DNA of 5,974 bases from JBBKWH01 sp041165345 (GTDB lineage Bacteria > Pseudomonadota > Gammaproteobacteria > Pseudomonadales > Moraxellaceae): positions 1 through 5,974 of the forward strand of contig JBEANQ010000152.1 in NCBI GenBank assembly GCA_041165345.1, written 5' to 3'. The notes beneath the pieces were generated by a model that saw nothing but the letters and a program-made list of their open reading frames with translations, ran no database searches and was not told the origin of the DNA. How positions within the stretch are numbered: position 1 is the first letter of the stretch; each line of letters starts with the position of its first letter. The translations under genes were made by a program, and so were the position numbers. This document shows, piece after piece, positions 1 through 5,974 of this stretch.

Positions 1-345
1 ACAAATTTTTTTGGAGTCATCTTTCAACCATTTTGCAGCATCACCCATTGAGGTGCTGTTGGCTTGGATTTGCTCAAACGTTTCGGTCTGCATAAAGTGC
101 CAGTATTCGCCATCGTTGTACAAATATTGCATTTCAACATCAACAATATCAGCACCTTCTAGCGAATCACCCGATTTAAAGGTTTGCTCAAGCACTTTGC
201 CGCTCTTGAGGTTACGCAGCTTGACGCGGTTAAAGGCTTGGCCTTTACCGGGCTTGACGTACTCGTTATCGATAATCGAACACGGGTTACCATCGAGCAT
301 GACCTTGAGGCCGGGCTTAAATTCATTTGTGGAAAAATTGGCCAT
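1..345 (-). CDS. efp: Elongation factor P (N-terminal 115 residues; 3' end outside window)
   Basis: EF-P binds ribosomes stalled at consecutive prolines, between the P and E sites, and promotes peptide-bond formation. Reading the - strand from the ATG at 345-343 gives MANFSTNEF..., with the KOW-like domain I (about residues 1-65) and the start of the OB-fold domain II. The loop 'EYVKPGKGQAF' (residues 28-38) carries K34, the lysine that receives beta-lysine in EpmA/EpmB organisms. 'YLYNDGEYWHFM' and 'AKWLKDDSKK' are also typical of the family. The open reading frame runs off the left edge, so about 70 of the usual ~188 residues are missing from view; nothing suggests it is broken. A GGAG sits 10 bases upstream of the ATG, supporting this start. 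It diverges from epmB, the gene for its own modifying enzyme, as in E. coli. The sequence looks closest to the Acinetobacter-type EF-P that I recall. Confidence 0.96.
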   Translation of the reverse strand, partial: MANFSTNEFKPGLKVMLDGNPCSIIDNEYVKPGKGQAFNRVKLRNLKSGKVLEQTFKSGDSLEGADIVDVEMQYLYNDGEYWHFMQTETFEQIQANSTSMGDAAKWLKDDSKKIC

Positions 346-355
346 GACCGGCACA

Positions 356-359
356 CTCC
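356..359 (-). promoter_or_regulatory. Ribosome-binding site of efp
   Basis: On the - strand, GGAG lies 10 bases before the efp ATG. It is the only good Shine-Dalgarno match in the leader and fixes the start codon at 345. Confidence 0.6.
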
Positions 360-382
360 AAAGCAACGAAACGAACGAGGGA

Positions 383-391
383 TGCTAAACT
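383..391 (+). promoter_or_regulatory. Candidate extended -10 element for epmB operon
   Basis: TGC followed by TAAACT (386-391, 4 of 6 to TATAAT) has the form of an extended -10 element. No convincing -35 is seen 16-18 bases upstream. A start near 398 would give an epmB leader of only about 15 bases before the ATG at 414. Weak, by-eye evidence. Confidence 0.18.
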
Positions 392-413
392 AGCGGTTTT
401 GCAAAGTGCCCGC

Positions 414-440
414 ATGATAAACCATTTGGTGACGGATCAA
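414..440 (-). promoter_or_regulatory. Candidate sigma-70 promoter for efp
   Basis: On the - strand, TTGATC (440-435, 4 of 6 to consensus) is followed after 15 bases by TATCAT (419-414, 5 of 6). Transcription would start near 407, giving a leader of about 60 bases before the efp ATG. The spacer is short of the ideal 17, so this is only a visual candidate. If real, its -10 element coincides with the epmB start codon. Confidence 0.27.
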
Positions 441-1466
441 AACTGGCAGGCTCAGATGAATGATCTGATCACCGACCCACACGAACTCCTGCAACAGCTA
501 CAACTGCCCACGCATTTACTCGATGGCGCGGTGGCTGCTGGGCAATCGTTTGGGTTGCGGGTTCCACGCGCTTTTGTGCGCAAGATGCAACTCGGCAATC
601 CCAACGACCCTCTATTACTACAAGTATTGCCGCTTCATTTAGAGCTACAACACGACGCGCGTTACTCGCTAGACCCGCTCGGCGAGCAAGCGGCCAACGC
701 CACTGCCGGAATTTTACATAAATACCAAAGTCGGCTGCTGCTGACCCTCACTGGTGCATGTGCCATTCATTGTCGCTACTGTTTTAGACGGCACTTTCCA
801 TACCAAGACAACTTGCCACGTAGCGACGACTGGCCACGAATGCGCACCTACATTGAAGCGCATCCGGACCTTCAAGAAATCATTTTAAGTGGTGGCGACC
901 CGTTAAGTCTCTCAAACCGACGGTTATTTGAATGGATCGATCGGCTAGAAGCTCTACCACAACTGCATACCTTACGCATCCACTCACGCCTACCCGTGGT
1001 TATCCCTGATCGCATGGATGACGCACTGCTAGAACGCCTTAAAAACAGCCGTTTGCACGTTGTTTTGGTCATTCATGCCAATCATCCTGCAGAAATCGAC
1101 GCTCATACTGCACGAATTTTGCAGCGCTGCCGCGAAAGTGGTATGTTCCTACTCAATCAAACCGTGCTATTGAAGGGAATCAACGATCAAGCCGATGTGC
1201 TGTGTCAACTCAGCCTTCGATTGTTTGATGCCGGTGTGATGCCGTATTATCTGCATGTCATGGATCAAGTGCAGGGTGCTGCTCATTTTGATTTAGCAGC
1301 AGAAAAAGCAGTTGAAATTCATCAGGCATTGATGGTTCGTTTGGCCGGATACTTGGTACCAAAACTGGTACGCGAGGTCGCAGGAGCGCCGCATAAAGTC
1401 CCTGTCGAACTTGCAATCGAACAACGCATGGCAAAGCCGCCAACACACAAAATGGGCACAGCATGA
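414..1466 (+). CDS. epmB: EF-P beta-lysylation protein EpmB (lysine 2,3-aminomutase, radical SAM)
   Basis: EpmB (formerly YjeK) converts L-alpha-lysine to (R)-beta-lysine with a [4Fe-4S] cluster, S-adenosylmethionine and pyridoxal phosphate. EpmA then attaches the product to K34 of EF-P. Counting from the ATG at 414 (350 residues; E. coli about 342), the cluster motif CAIHCRYC has cysteines at 116, 120 and 123, followed by 'FRRHFPY'. 'SGGDPL' (159-164) is the SAM-binding segment, and 'RIHSRLPVVIP' and 'MPYYLHVMDQVQGAAHF' are strongly characteristic. In 'GAPHKVPVEL', K328 aligns with the PLP-linking lysine of lysine 2,3-aminomutases. The N-terminus 'NWQAQMNDLITDPHELL' matches E. coli EpmB around its Trp15. 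An in-frame TTG at 399 would add five residues. It has only a GAGGGA 16 bases away, while the ATG has a weak AAAGTG six bases away, so the start is not settled. epmB opens the + strand cluster and overlaps the next gene by ATGA. All key residues are intact. Confidence 0.95.
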   Translation: MINHLVTDQNWQAQMNDLITDPHELLQQLQLPTHLLDGAVAAGQSFGLRVPRAFVRKMQLGNPNDPLLLQVLPLHLELQHDARYSLDPLGEQAANATAGILHKYQSRLLLTLTGACAIHCRYCFRRHFPYQDNLPRSDDWPRMRTYIEAHPDLQEIILSGGDPLSLSNRRLFEWIDRLEALPQLHTLRIHSRLPVVIPDRMDDALLERLKNSRLHVVLVIHANHPAEIDAHTARILQRCRESGMFLLNQTVLLKGINDQADVLCQLSLRLFDAGVMPYYLHVMDQVQGAAHFDLAAEKAVEIHQALMVRLAGYLVPKLVREVAGAPHKVPVELAIEQRMAKPPTHKMGTA

Positions 1467-3256
1467 ATCAAAGCGTCGTTGACCTACTCAACTCTGATTT
1501 GCCGCCGAGGCAACGCACCCAACTGAGCTTGGTCATTGCCAATCGGGCAGAAATGCAAGCATGGCTATCCAACCTCTCAATGCTTAACGTTGGAGAGACT
1601 GCGCGCCAGCTCTTTACTACTTTACGCGAATTGGCTGACCTCGACACCGATGAAACACTCCGCATGGAGTTGTGCGAAGTATTGCGGCCTGCCTTGCACA
1701 CCATTAATGCATCACTCTCCAAGCACTACATTAATCAAAACATCTTGCTTGATGAGCGCTCCGAGCGCATTGCCGAACTTGGCCAACAATTGCGTGCCTA
1801 TCCTGCCAATATTTATCGTACTGTTGCATTACGCCTTGCTGATCAATTACGTACTCAAAATTTTGGCCTCTTTGGGGCTGGCAAAAAACGGGCACAACTG
1901 CAAACCATTGGTAATGCCATTCATCGCGGTATTACTGAATTAACAGGTCTACTCTACGAAACTCAACTACTTTATCTCCCAACCTTTAAAGGGCTCTGGA
2001 ATCGCCTACACGAACTGTTTGAACTGGCAGCAGCATTGGACTTGCGCCAACACACATTGGCTGATGCCAACCAAGTGTATGACCGCACCCTGACCATTGA
2101 TCAGGCTTATTTACGTGCCATTTTTTTGTCTGCATCAAACACCAATAAACTCCGCCAAACTGAAATCAAAAAACTCTTTCAGTTCAGCGAGCTTTGGGTG
2201 CAACTCATTGATCTTCGGGCATCATCTAGTGGTCATGACTTATTTTTGGTCGACCCTAGCCATGACTCTCCACCCATGTACATCACCAAATACAGTGAGC
2301 TAGGCCCCAAAACCTATTATGTAGATGTCAGACGTTTGCTAGCACATTTTGAAAATCTCACCGCTGCAACACCTACCCTTCTCAACCCTGCCGAAGGCTC
2401 GTTGCTGTCTGGGTCGCTCAAATACCACCTCATTTTGACCTTCACCGCTCCACTTGAACGCTCTTATGCACGCCATGCCTATAATGGCGTCATTGACTTA
2501 TCATTGGGTCTCATTGGGACTCACTACCAACTGGCAGAACAACGCCCGTTTGAAGAAGTCATCGAAACTCAACATATTATTCAAACCAGCGAATACTCTC
2601 CCACCCTCAGTGGTGGCATTGGATTTGCCAGCAGCAGTGACTACGATATCAGCTACACACCTCAAGACGAGCAAGCCAAGGCCGAAGCCTCGCGCGAGCA
2701 TTTAGACACCTATCGTTGTCAAATCGTCAACATCAGCCCTGGTGGTTACTGTGTGCGCTGGAGCGGAAAAACACCTAATGTTTTACGCACAGGCGAATTG
2801 GTCTCTGTCCGAGAGCCATCAGACAAAACATGGCATATTGGACTGATTCGCTGGGTCAAACAAAACCCCACTGAAGGCGCTGAGTTTGGCATCGAAATTT
2901 TATCGCCTCGTGGCAAACCTTGCGGCGCTCGGGTGCTTCGCAAAGATGGAGCCTCTAGCGAATACATGCGCACCCTGCTGTTGCCAGAAATGAAAAACCT
3001 CAACCGACCTGCCACCATCATCACCCCGATTCTGGCGTTTAAAACCGGCTACCGCATTTCCATCCGCTTAGGCCGCGAAGAGGTCAAAGCTCAGCTGACC
3101 CGAGAAATCATGGTCACCCAAAGTTTTAGCCAGTTTGAATTTCTCATTTTACGCAATGAGCAACAACCCAAAGCACCCACAACCACAGTCGAAAAACCCC
3201 GTACACTGTCTATTGACAAGGAAGACGCATATGACGAAGTGTGGCATACTCTTTAA
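1463..3256 (+). CDS. fimW: PilZ-domain protein, probable c-di-GMP receptor FimW
   Basis: The 597-residue protein has no signal peptide or membrane segment, so it is probably cytoplasmic. Residues 1-250 look mostly alpha-helical (many 'LxxL' and charged heptads). A clear PilZ segment lies at about 413-490: the NxSxxG motif is 'NISPGG' (423-428), followed by 'GELVSVRE', 'WHIGLIRWV' and 'GIEIL', the usual PilZ strands. The usual RxxxR just before the motif is not obvious. A separate RSYAR (333-337) and DLSLG (345-349) occur earlier. A beta-rich tail (about 500-565) follows the PilZ fold. It starts inside the epmB stop (ATGA overlap) with no strong ribosome-binding site, implying translational coupling, and is followed directly by fimX. 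In Pseudomonas aeruginosa the gene beside fimX (as I recall, PA4958) encodes FimW, a polar c-di-GMP receptor promoting pilus assembly after surface contact. The symbol rests on this neighbourhood and the PilZ domain, not on an alignment. The PilZ call is firm, the name less so. Confidence 0.8.
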   Translation: MNQSVVDLLNSDLPPRQRTQLSLVIANRAEMQAWLSNLSMLNVGETARQLFTTLRELADLDTDETLRMELCEVLRPALHTINASLSKHYINQNILLDERSERIAELGQQLRAYPANIYRTVALRLADQLRTQNFGLFGAGKKRAQLQTIGNAIHRGITELTGLLYETQLLYLPTFKGLWNRLHELFELAAALDLRQHTLADANQVYDRTLTIDQAYLRAIFLSASNTNKLRQTEIKKLFQFSELWVQLIDLRASSSGHDLFLVDPSHDSPPMYITKYSELGPKTYYVDVRRLLAHFENLTAATPTLLNPAEGSLLSGSLKYHLILTFTAPLERSYARHAYNGVIDLSLGLIGTHYQLAEQRPFEEVIETQHIIQTSEYSPTLSGGIGFASSSDYDISYTPQDEQAKAEASREHLDTYRCQIVNISPGGYCVRWSGKTPNVLRTGELVSVREPSDKTWHIGLIRWVKQNPTEGAEFGIEILSPRGKPCGARVLRKDGASSEYMRTLLLPEMKNLNRPATIITPILAFKTGYRISIRLGREEVKAQLTREIMVTQSFSQFEFLILRNEQQPKAPTTTVEKPRTLSIDKEDAYDEVWHTL

Positions 3257-3279
3257 ACGTCATCGTCTGTCTGTTTTGC

Positions 3280-3284
3280 AAGGA
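3280..3284 (+). promoter_or_regulatory. Ribosome-binding site of fimX
   Basis: AAGGA lies 10 bases before the ATG at 3295 and is the best Shine-Dalgarno match on the + strand cluster. It shows that fimX, unlike its two neighbours, has its own initiation signal inside the 38-base gap after fimW. No convincing promoter or terminator is seen in that gap. Confidence 0.6.
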
Positions 3285-3294
3285 TCGCCATTGA

Positions 3295-5403
3295 ATGAGC
3301 AGTAAAAGTGAAAGCCTGCGTTTGTTAGTGGTTGACGACGAGCAAATCACCGCCGAAAGCATCACAGACCTCCTCAAAGCCCAAGGTGTCGCCACGCGCA
3401 TGCACCTGCTTGATGACCGTGAAGAACTCGATAAATCGCTCCGTCAAGCATGGGATTTGATCCTGTTTGGCAATGCCTATGATCTTGCCTATACTGATGT
3501 CCTAGGCAGTATTCGGGCCAGTGGTAAAGATCTACCCGTCATCATCATGCCGCCTGCTGACGCGGATGACAGTGCTTTTAACGAGCAAGATCGTACTAGC
3601 CAATTTATCACCCAAGCATTCGCGGCAGGTGCAACAGATGTGATTGCGCGACATGCCAAGCGACACCTAGTTGCAGCTATGCGGCGTGAACTGCGTAACT
3701 TAGACTATCGGCGCAGTCAACGTAGCTTAGAATCCATGCTGGCAGAAGCCGAACGTCGTGCACAACTACTCTTGAAAAACTCACGTAGTGCGGTTGCTTA
3801 TATTCATGACGGTGTTCATATTTACGTCAACGAAACCTATCAACAACTGTTTGGTCATGACACCATTGACGAACTGCTGGGAATGCCAGTTGTTGACTTG
3901 GTCTATCGTGAAGACCTCAGCGAATTTAAAGAATTTTTGCGCACCTACAGCAAAGGTGATCACACCATCTCTGAATTTAATTTTCGAGGTGTCCGTGCGG
4001 ATGCTTCAACGTTTGATGCAGCATTACAGCTAGCACCTGCTAGCTATGAAGGTGAGCCCTGTATCCAAATTATCATTCAACGCCAAGGCGAAGCCAACGC
4101 TGAGTTGGAAGCACAACTGGCTGCCGTTGAACGACTAGACCCCCTAACCGGCTTGGGCAATCGACTGGCTTTTGAAGAACACCTAAATGACGCACGTAGT
4201 GCCGCCATTAAACATAAAAATCAACATGCGCTTATGTTTGTAAGCATCGATAATATTGGTCAAATCAATGCCAGCACCGGTTTAGCAGGCAGCGACGCGA
4301 CCATGATCGACATTGCACGCATTCTCAATGAGCAATTCCTTGACAGCAAAATTAGCCGCTTTGGTGAATCTACCTTTACGGTTATTGTCCCTGCAATAGC
4401 AACCGACCGTGTCAGCGCAAGAGCACAACAACTGGTTGATACTGTTCAAGAAATGCTCATTAGCGTTGACAAACGAACTGTTCAGACGACCTTAAGTATT
4501 GGTATTGCTATGATTGGCGAAACCTCTCCAGAAGCCTCTGAATTGCTTGAGCGCGCATTCGATGCTGCAGACAAAGTGAAGCTGAAAACCAAAGGTGTCG
4601 GCAACGGCGTTAACCTCTATAACCCTGCCGAAAATGCCACCCAGTCTGACTCGGCATTGCGTGAGCTGCTTGAAGAAGCCCTTGAACACGGGCGATTCCG
4701 CTTGATGTACCAACCGTTGTACGATACGGAAGACGAAACTGCTCTATTCTACGAAGTATTTGTCCGTCTGCCTCTAGCTGATGGCACTCTGATGACACCT
4801 GATGAATTTATGCCTGTTGCGCAACGATTTGGAATGGATGGTCGTCTCGATCGCTGGATTTTACTCAACGCATGCAAACGTCTTAAATCTCAACTCATCA
4901 CGCACCCCAACACTCGTCTACTGATCAACCTAACAGCAGACTCGCTCCAAGATCCAAGCCTACCCCATTTAATTGGAAAATTAGCCAATGCGGTCGGTGG
5001 TGGTACGTCTAACCCTCTGATTTTGCAATTCAATGAAAGTGATGTGATCAACTACCTCAAACTGGCACGCGAAAACATCGCCAGCTTTAGGGCGCAAGGT
5101 TGTGGAGTATCCATCAGCAACTTTGGCACAGCACTCAATGCACTCAATACGCTGTCGCATGTTGAAGCCAGTATGATCAAACTGGACAAGTCATATATTA
5201 ACAACCTTGATCAGGATGAAAACCTCAAAGCAACTCGGAAAATCATCCAAGAAGTCAGTAGCCTAGAACGGCAAGTGATTGTTGCCTACATCGAGTCACC
5301 AACAGCAATGTCAAAAGCATGGTCGATGGGCGCTCGATACCTACAAGGCTACTACTTACAGCCACCTGCGGAAGATATGACGGTGCCTTCAACAGATGCA
5401 TAA
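3295..5403 (+). CDS. fimX: FimX-like c-di-GMP receptor (REC-PAS-degenerate GGDEF-degenerate EAL)
   Basis: FimX is a polar c-di-GMP-binding protein needed for type IV pilus assembly and twitching motility. The 702 residues (P. aeruginosa FimX about 691) show a receiver-like domain (8-125) with D14/D15, but glycine (G59, in 'DLILFGN') at the phospho-acceptor position. A PAS domain follows (about 153-262, 'AYIHDGVHIYVNETYQQLFG'). The GGDEF domain (about 280-442) begins 'LDPLTGLGNR', but GGDEF reads GESTF (357-361), so cyclase activity is unlikely. The EAL domain (about 455-690) reads EVF (487-489) followed by V and R491, the arginine that binds c-di-GMP in FimX. N545, E581 and K629 remain, but the DDFG aspartates are S608 and N609, so phosphodiesterase activity is unlikely. 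The end 'YLQGYYLQPP' is FimX-like. Together these indicate a receptor rather than an enzyme. It has its own AAGGA site, follows the probable fimW by 38 bases and overlaps the cytochrome gene by 8. No membrane segments are seen. Confidence 0.88.
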   Translation: MSSKSESLRLLVVDDEQITAESITDLLKAQGVATRMHLLDDREELDKSLRQAWDLILFGNAYDLAYTDVLGSIRASGKDLPVIIMPPADADDSAFNEQDRTSQFITQAFAAGATDVIARHAKRHLVAAMRRELRNLDYRRSQRSLESMLAEAERRAQLLLKNSRSAVAYIHDGVHIYVNETYQQLFGHDTIDELLGMPVVDLVYREDLSEFKEFLRTYSKGDHTISEFNFRGVRADASTFDAALQLAPASYEGEPCIQIIIQRQGEANAELEAQLAAVERLDPLTGLGNRLAFEEHLNDARSAAIKHKNQHALMFVSIDNIGQINASTGLAGSDATMIDIARILNEQFLDSKISRFGESTFTVIVPAIATDRVSARAQQLVDTVQEMLISVDKRTVQTTLSIGIAMIGETSPEASELLERAFDAADKVKLKTKGVGNGVNLYNPAENATQSDSALRELLEEALEHGRFRLMYQPLYDTEDETALFYEVFVRLPLADGTLMTPDEFMPVAQRFGMDGRLDRWILLNACKRLKSQLITHPNTRLLINLTADSLQDPSLPHLIGKLANAVGGGTSNPLILQFNESDVINYLKLARENIASFRAQGCGVSISNFGTALNALNTLSHVEASMIKLDKSYINNLDQDENLKATRKIIQEVSSLERQVIVAYIESPTAMSKAWSMGARYLQGYYLQPPAEDMTVPSTDA

Positions 5404-5857
5404 GCGTACCCATGACAACGCGATACGGCACTGCGGTATCATCGCCATCACGGCCAGCAGTATGATGCTGTTGGCCTGTACACCCACTCCCACAACGCCA
5501 CCGGCTGAACGTGCACCTGTCAGCTTATCTAGCACAGGACTCATCGGCAATCCTCGTCAGGGACAAGCTGTTTTTGATGACGAATGTGGCAAATGTCATC
5601 AAATTGGCATAGGCAAAAATAGCAAAGGGCCACAACTGGCTCGGATCTATGGCGCACCCGCTGCTGAACTGGCTGACTATCAAACACGATATAGCACTGC
5701 TCTAAAGCGTAGTGGAGTACATTGGGATGCAACCACTCTGAATGCTTACCTGACCGATCCCAATCAGCGGATTCCCAACAGTAAGATGCTGTACGACGGA
5801 TTAAACAACAGCCAACAACGCCAAGATGTTATTGCCTATTTGGCAACCCTCAAATGA
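5396..5857 (+). CDS. Small monoheme cytochrome c, predicted lipoprotein
   Basis: The 153-residue product has a lipoprotein signal: basic n-region (K3, R4, R11), hydrophobic stretch (about 14-27) and lipobox LLAC with C28 as the predicted lipidated cysteine. A Pro/Thr-rich linker (29-45) follows. The mature domain of about 105 residues is a class I cytochrome c. The heme-binding CGKCH is at 64-68 (H68 proximal ligand), with 'GPQL' at 78-81 and 'PNSKMLYDGL' (127-136), where M131 is the likely distal ligand. The closing helix is 'QRQDVIAYLATL'. It would sit in the periplasm, anchored to a membrane, carrying electrons; its partner is unknown. The start overlaps the fimX stop by 8 bases and has no good Shine-Dalgarno site, suggesting coupling to fimX. 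No other in-frame start would leave a full signal peptide. It is the last gene before the terminator. The heme-protein call is firm; the precise family and any link to pili are not known. Confidence 0.88.
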   Translation: MHKRTHDNAIRHCGIIAITASSMMLLACTPTPTTPPAERAPVSLSSTGLIGNPRQGQAVFDDECGKCHQIGIGKNSKGPQLARIYGAPAAELADYQTRYSTALKRSGVHWDATTLNAYLTDPNQRIPNSKMLYDGLNNSQQRQDVIAYLATLK

Positions 5858-5902
5858 CATCTGCAAGACACGACCGCGGCATTCATTGCTACTGACGCGC
5901 AT

Positions 5903-5932
5903 AAAAAAACGAACCCAAGGGTTCGTTTTTTT
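5903..5932 (+). terminator. Rho-independent terminator, bidirectional
   Basis: A perfect inverted repeat, CGAACCC (5910-5916) and GGGTTCG (5919-5925), is flanked by seven As on the left and seven Ts on the right. The flanks can extend the stem or serve as the U-tract in either direction. It lies 45 bases after the cytochrome stop and should end the epmB-fimW-fimX-cytochrome transcript. Its symmetry also suits a convergent gene from the right. Confidence 0.92.
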
Positions 5933-5939
5933 AGGTGTT

Positions 5940-5956
5940 GCAGCATGCAGCATGCA
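5940..5956. repeat. Short tandem repeat GCAGCAT x2 plus GCA
   Basis: Two exact 7-base copies (5940-5946 and 5947-5953) are followed by the first three bases of a third, and they contain two GCATGC palindromes. It sits between the terminator and the right edge. No function can be assigned and it may be chance. Confidence 0.5.
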
Positions 5957-5963
5957 CTGATAC

Positions 5964-5974
5964 TTAACGTTTGA
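5964..5974 (-). other. Possible tail of a convergent gene cut by the window edge
   Basis: On the - strand the edge reads AAA CGT TAA, that is Lys-Arg-stop, ending about 30 bases before a symmetrical terminator. This is the expected geometry for a convergent gene, but three codons cannot establish one. Confidence 0.2.

Noticed and set aside
254..276. TTGACG and GATAAT as a + strand promoter for epmB
   Set aside because: Only 11 bases separate the two elements, too short for a sigma-70 promoter, and they lie within the conserved efp coding sequence.
11..388. Open frame of 125 codons on the + strand
   Set aside because: It lies antisense to efp, whose protein is unmistakable, and its translation resembles no protein I recognise.
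1536..1943. Open frame of 135 codons inside the PilZ gene, + strand, other frame
   Set aside because: It is fully nested in the fimW frame and its composition (runs of Leu, Pro, Ser, Asn) looks like an out-of-frame reading; no domain is visible.
3257..3294. Promoter, terminator or small RNA in the fimW-fimX gap
   Set aside because: The 38 bases hold only a short GTCTGTCTGT repetition and the fimX ribosome-binding site; no hairpin or paired -35/-10 elements are visible.
3295..5403. Active diguanylate cyclase/phosphodiesterase
   Set aside because: GESTF replaces GGDEF and several EAL metal-binding residues are missing, so an enzymatic annotation would be misleading.
1..5974. Mobile element, defence system, CRISPR array or tRNA
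   Set aside because: No transposase, integrase, repeat-spacer structure, cloverleaf or long inverted repeats were seen, and almost all of the window is accounted for by chromosomal housekeeping and signalling genes.

Overview
The window is an ordinary-looking piece of gammaproteobacterial chromosome with four complete genes on the + strand and one partial gene diverging on the - strand. The EF-P fragment, the divergent efp/epmB arrangement, the FimX-type protein and the 'AAAAAAACGAACCC..GGGTTCGTTTTTTT' style of terminator together suggest Pseudomonadales, most likely a Moraxellaceae-like organism. This is judged from recalled family sequences, not from a search. I see no insertion sequence, tRNA, rRNA, CRISPR array or sign of recent transfer.

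Layout: bases 1-345 (- strand) hold the first 115 codons of elongation factor P (efp), including the modifiable lysine K34. A 68-base gap with candidate divergent promoters leads into epmB (414-1466), the radical-SAM lysine 2,3-aminomutase that supplies (R)-beta-lysine for EF-P K34. epmB overlaps by 4 bases (ATGA) a 597-residue PilZ-domain protein (1463-3256), probably FimW. After 38 bases and a good ribosome-binding site comes fimX (3295-5403), with the order receiver-PAS-degenerate GGDEF-degenerate EAL. The fimX stop overlaps by 8 bases the start of a small lipoprotein-type monoheme cytochrome c (5396-5857). A strong symmetrical terminator at 5903-5932 closes the cluster. The last 11 bases could be the tail of a convergent gene.

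How the genes work together: efp and epmB form one functional pair (polyproline translation relief and EF-P activation); the lysyltransferase EpmA is not in the window. FimW and FimX form a second pair, c-di-GMP receptors that in Pseudomonas act at the cell pole on type IV pilus assembly and twitching. The overlaps suggest that epmB, fimW, fimX and the cytochrome c are transcribed together, so the translation-factor and pilus/c-di-GMP modules may share expression. What the cytochrome c does there is unknown. The most interesting points are this operon fusion, the pattern of lost catalytic residues in FimX, a possible second PilZ-like module in FimW, and the heme lipoprotein translationally coupled to fimX.
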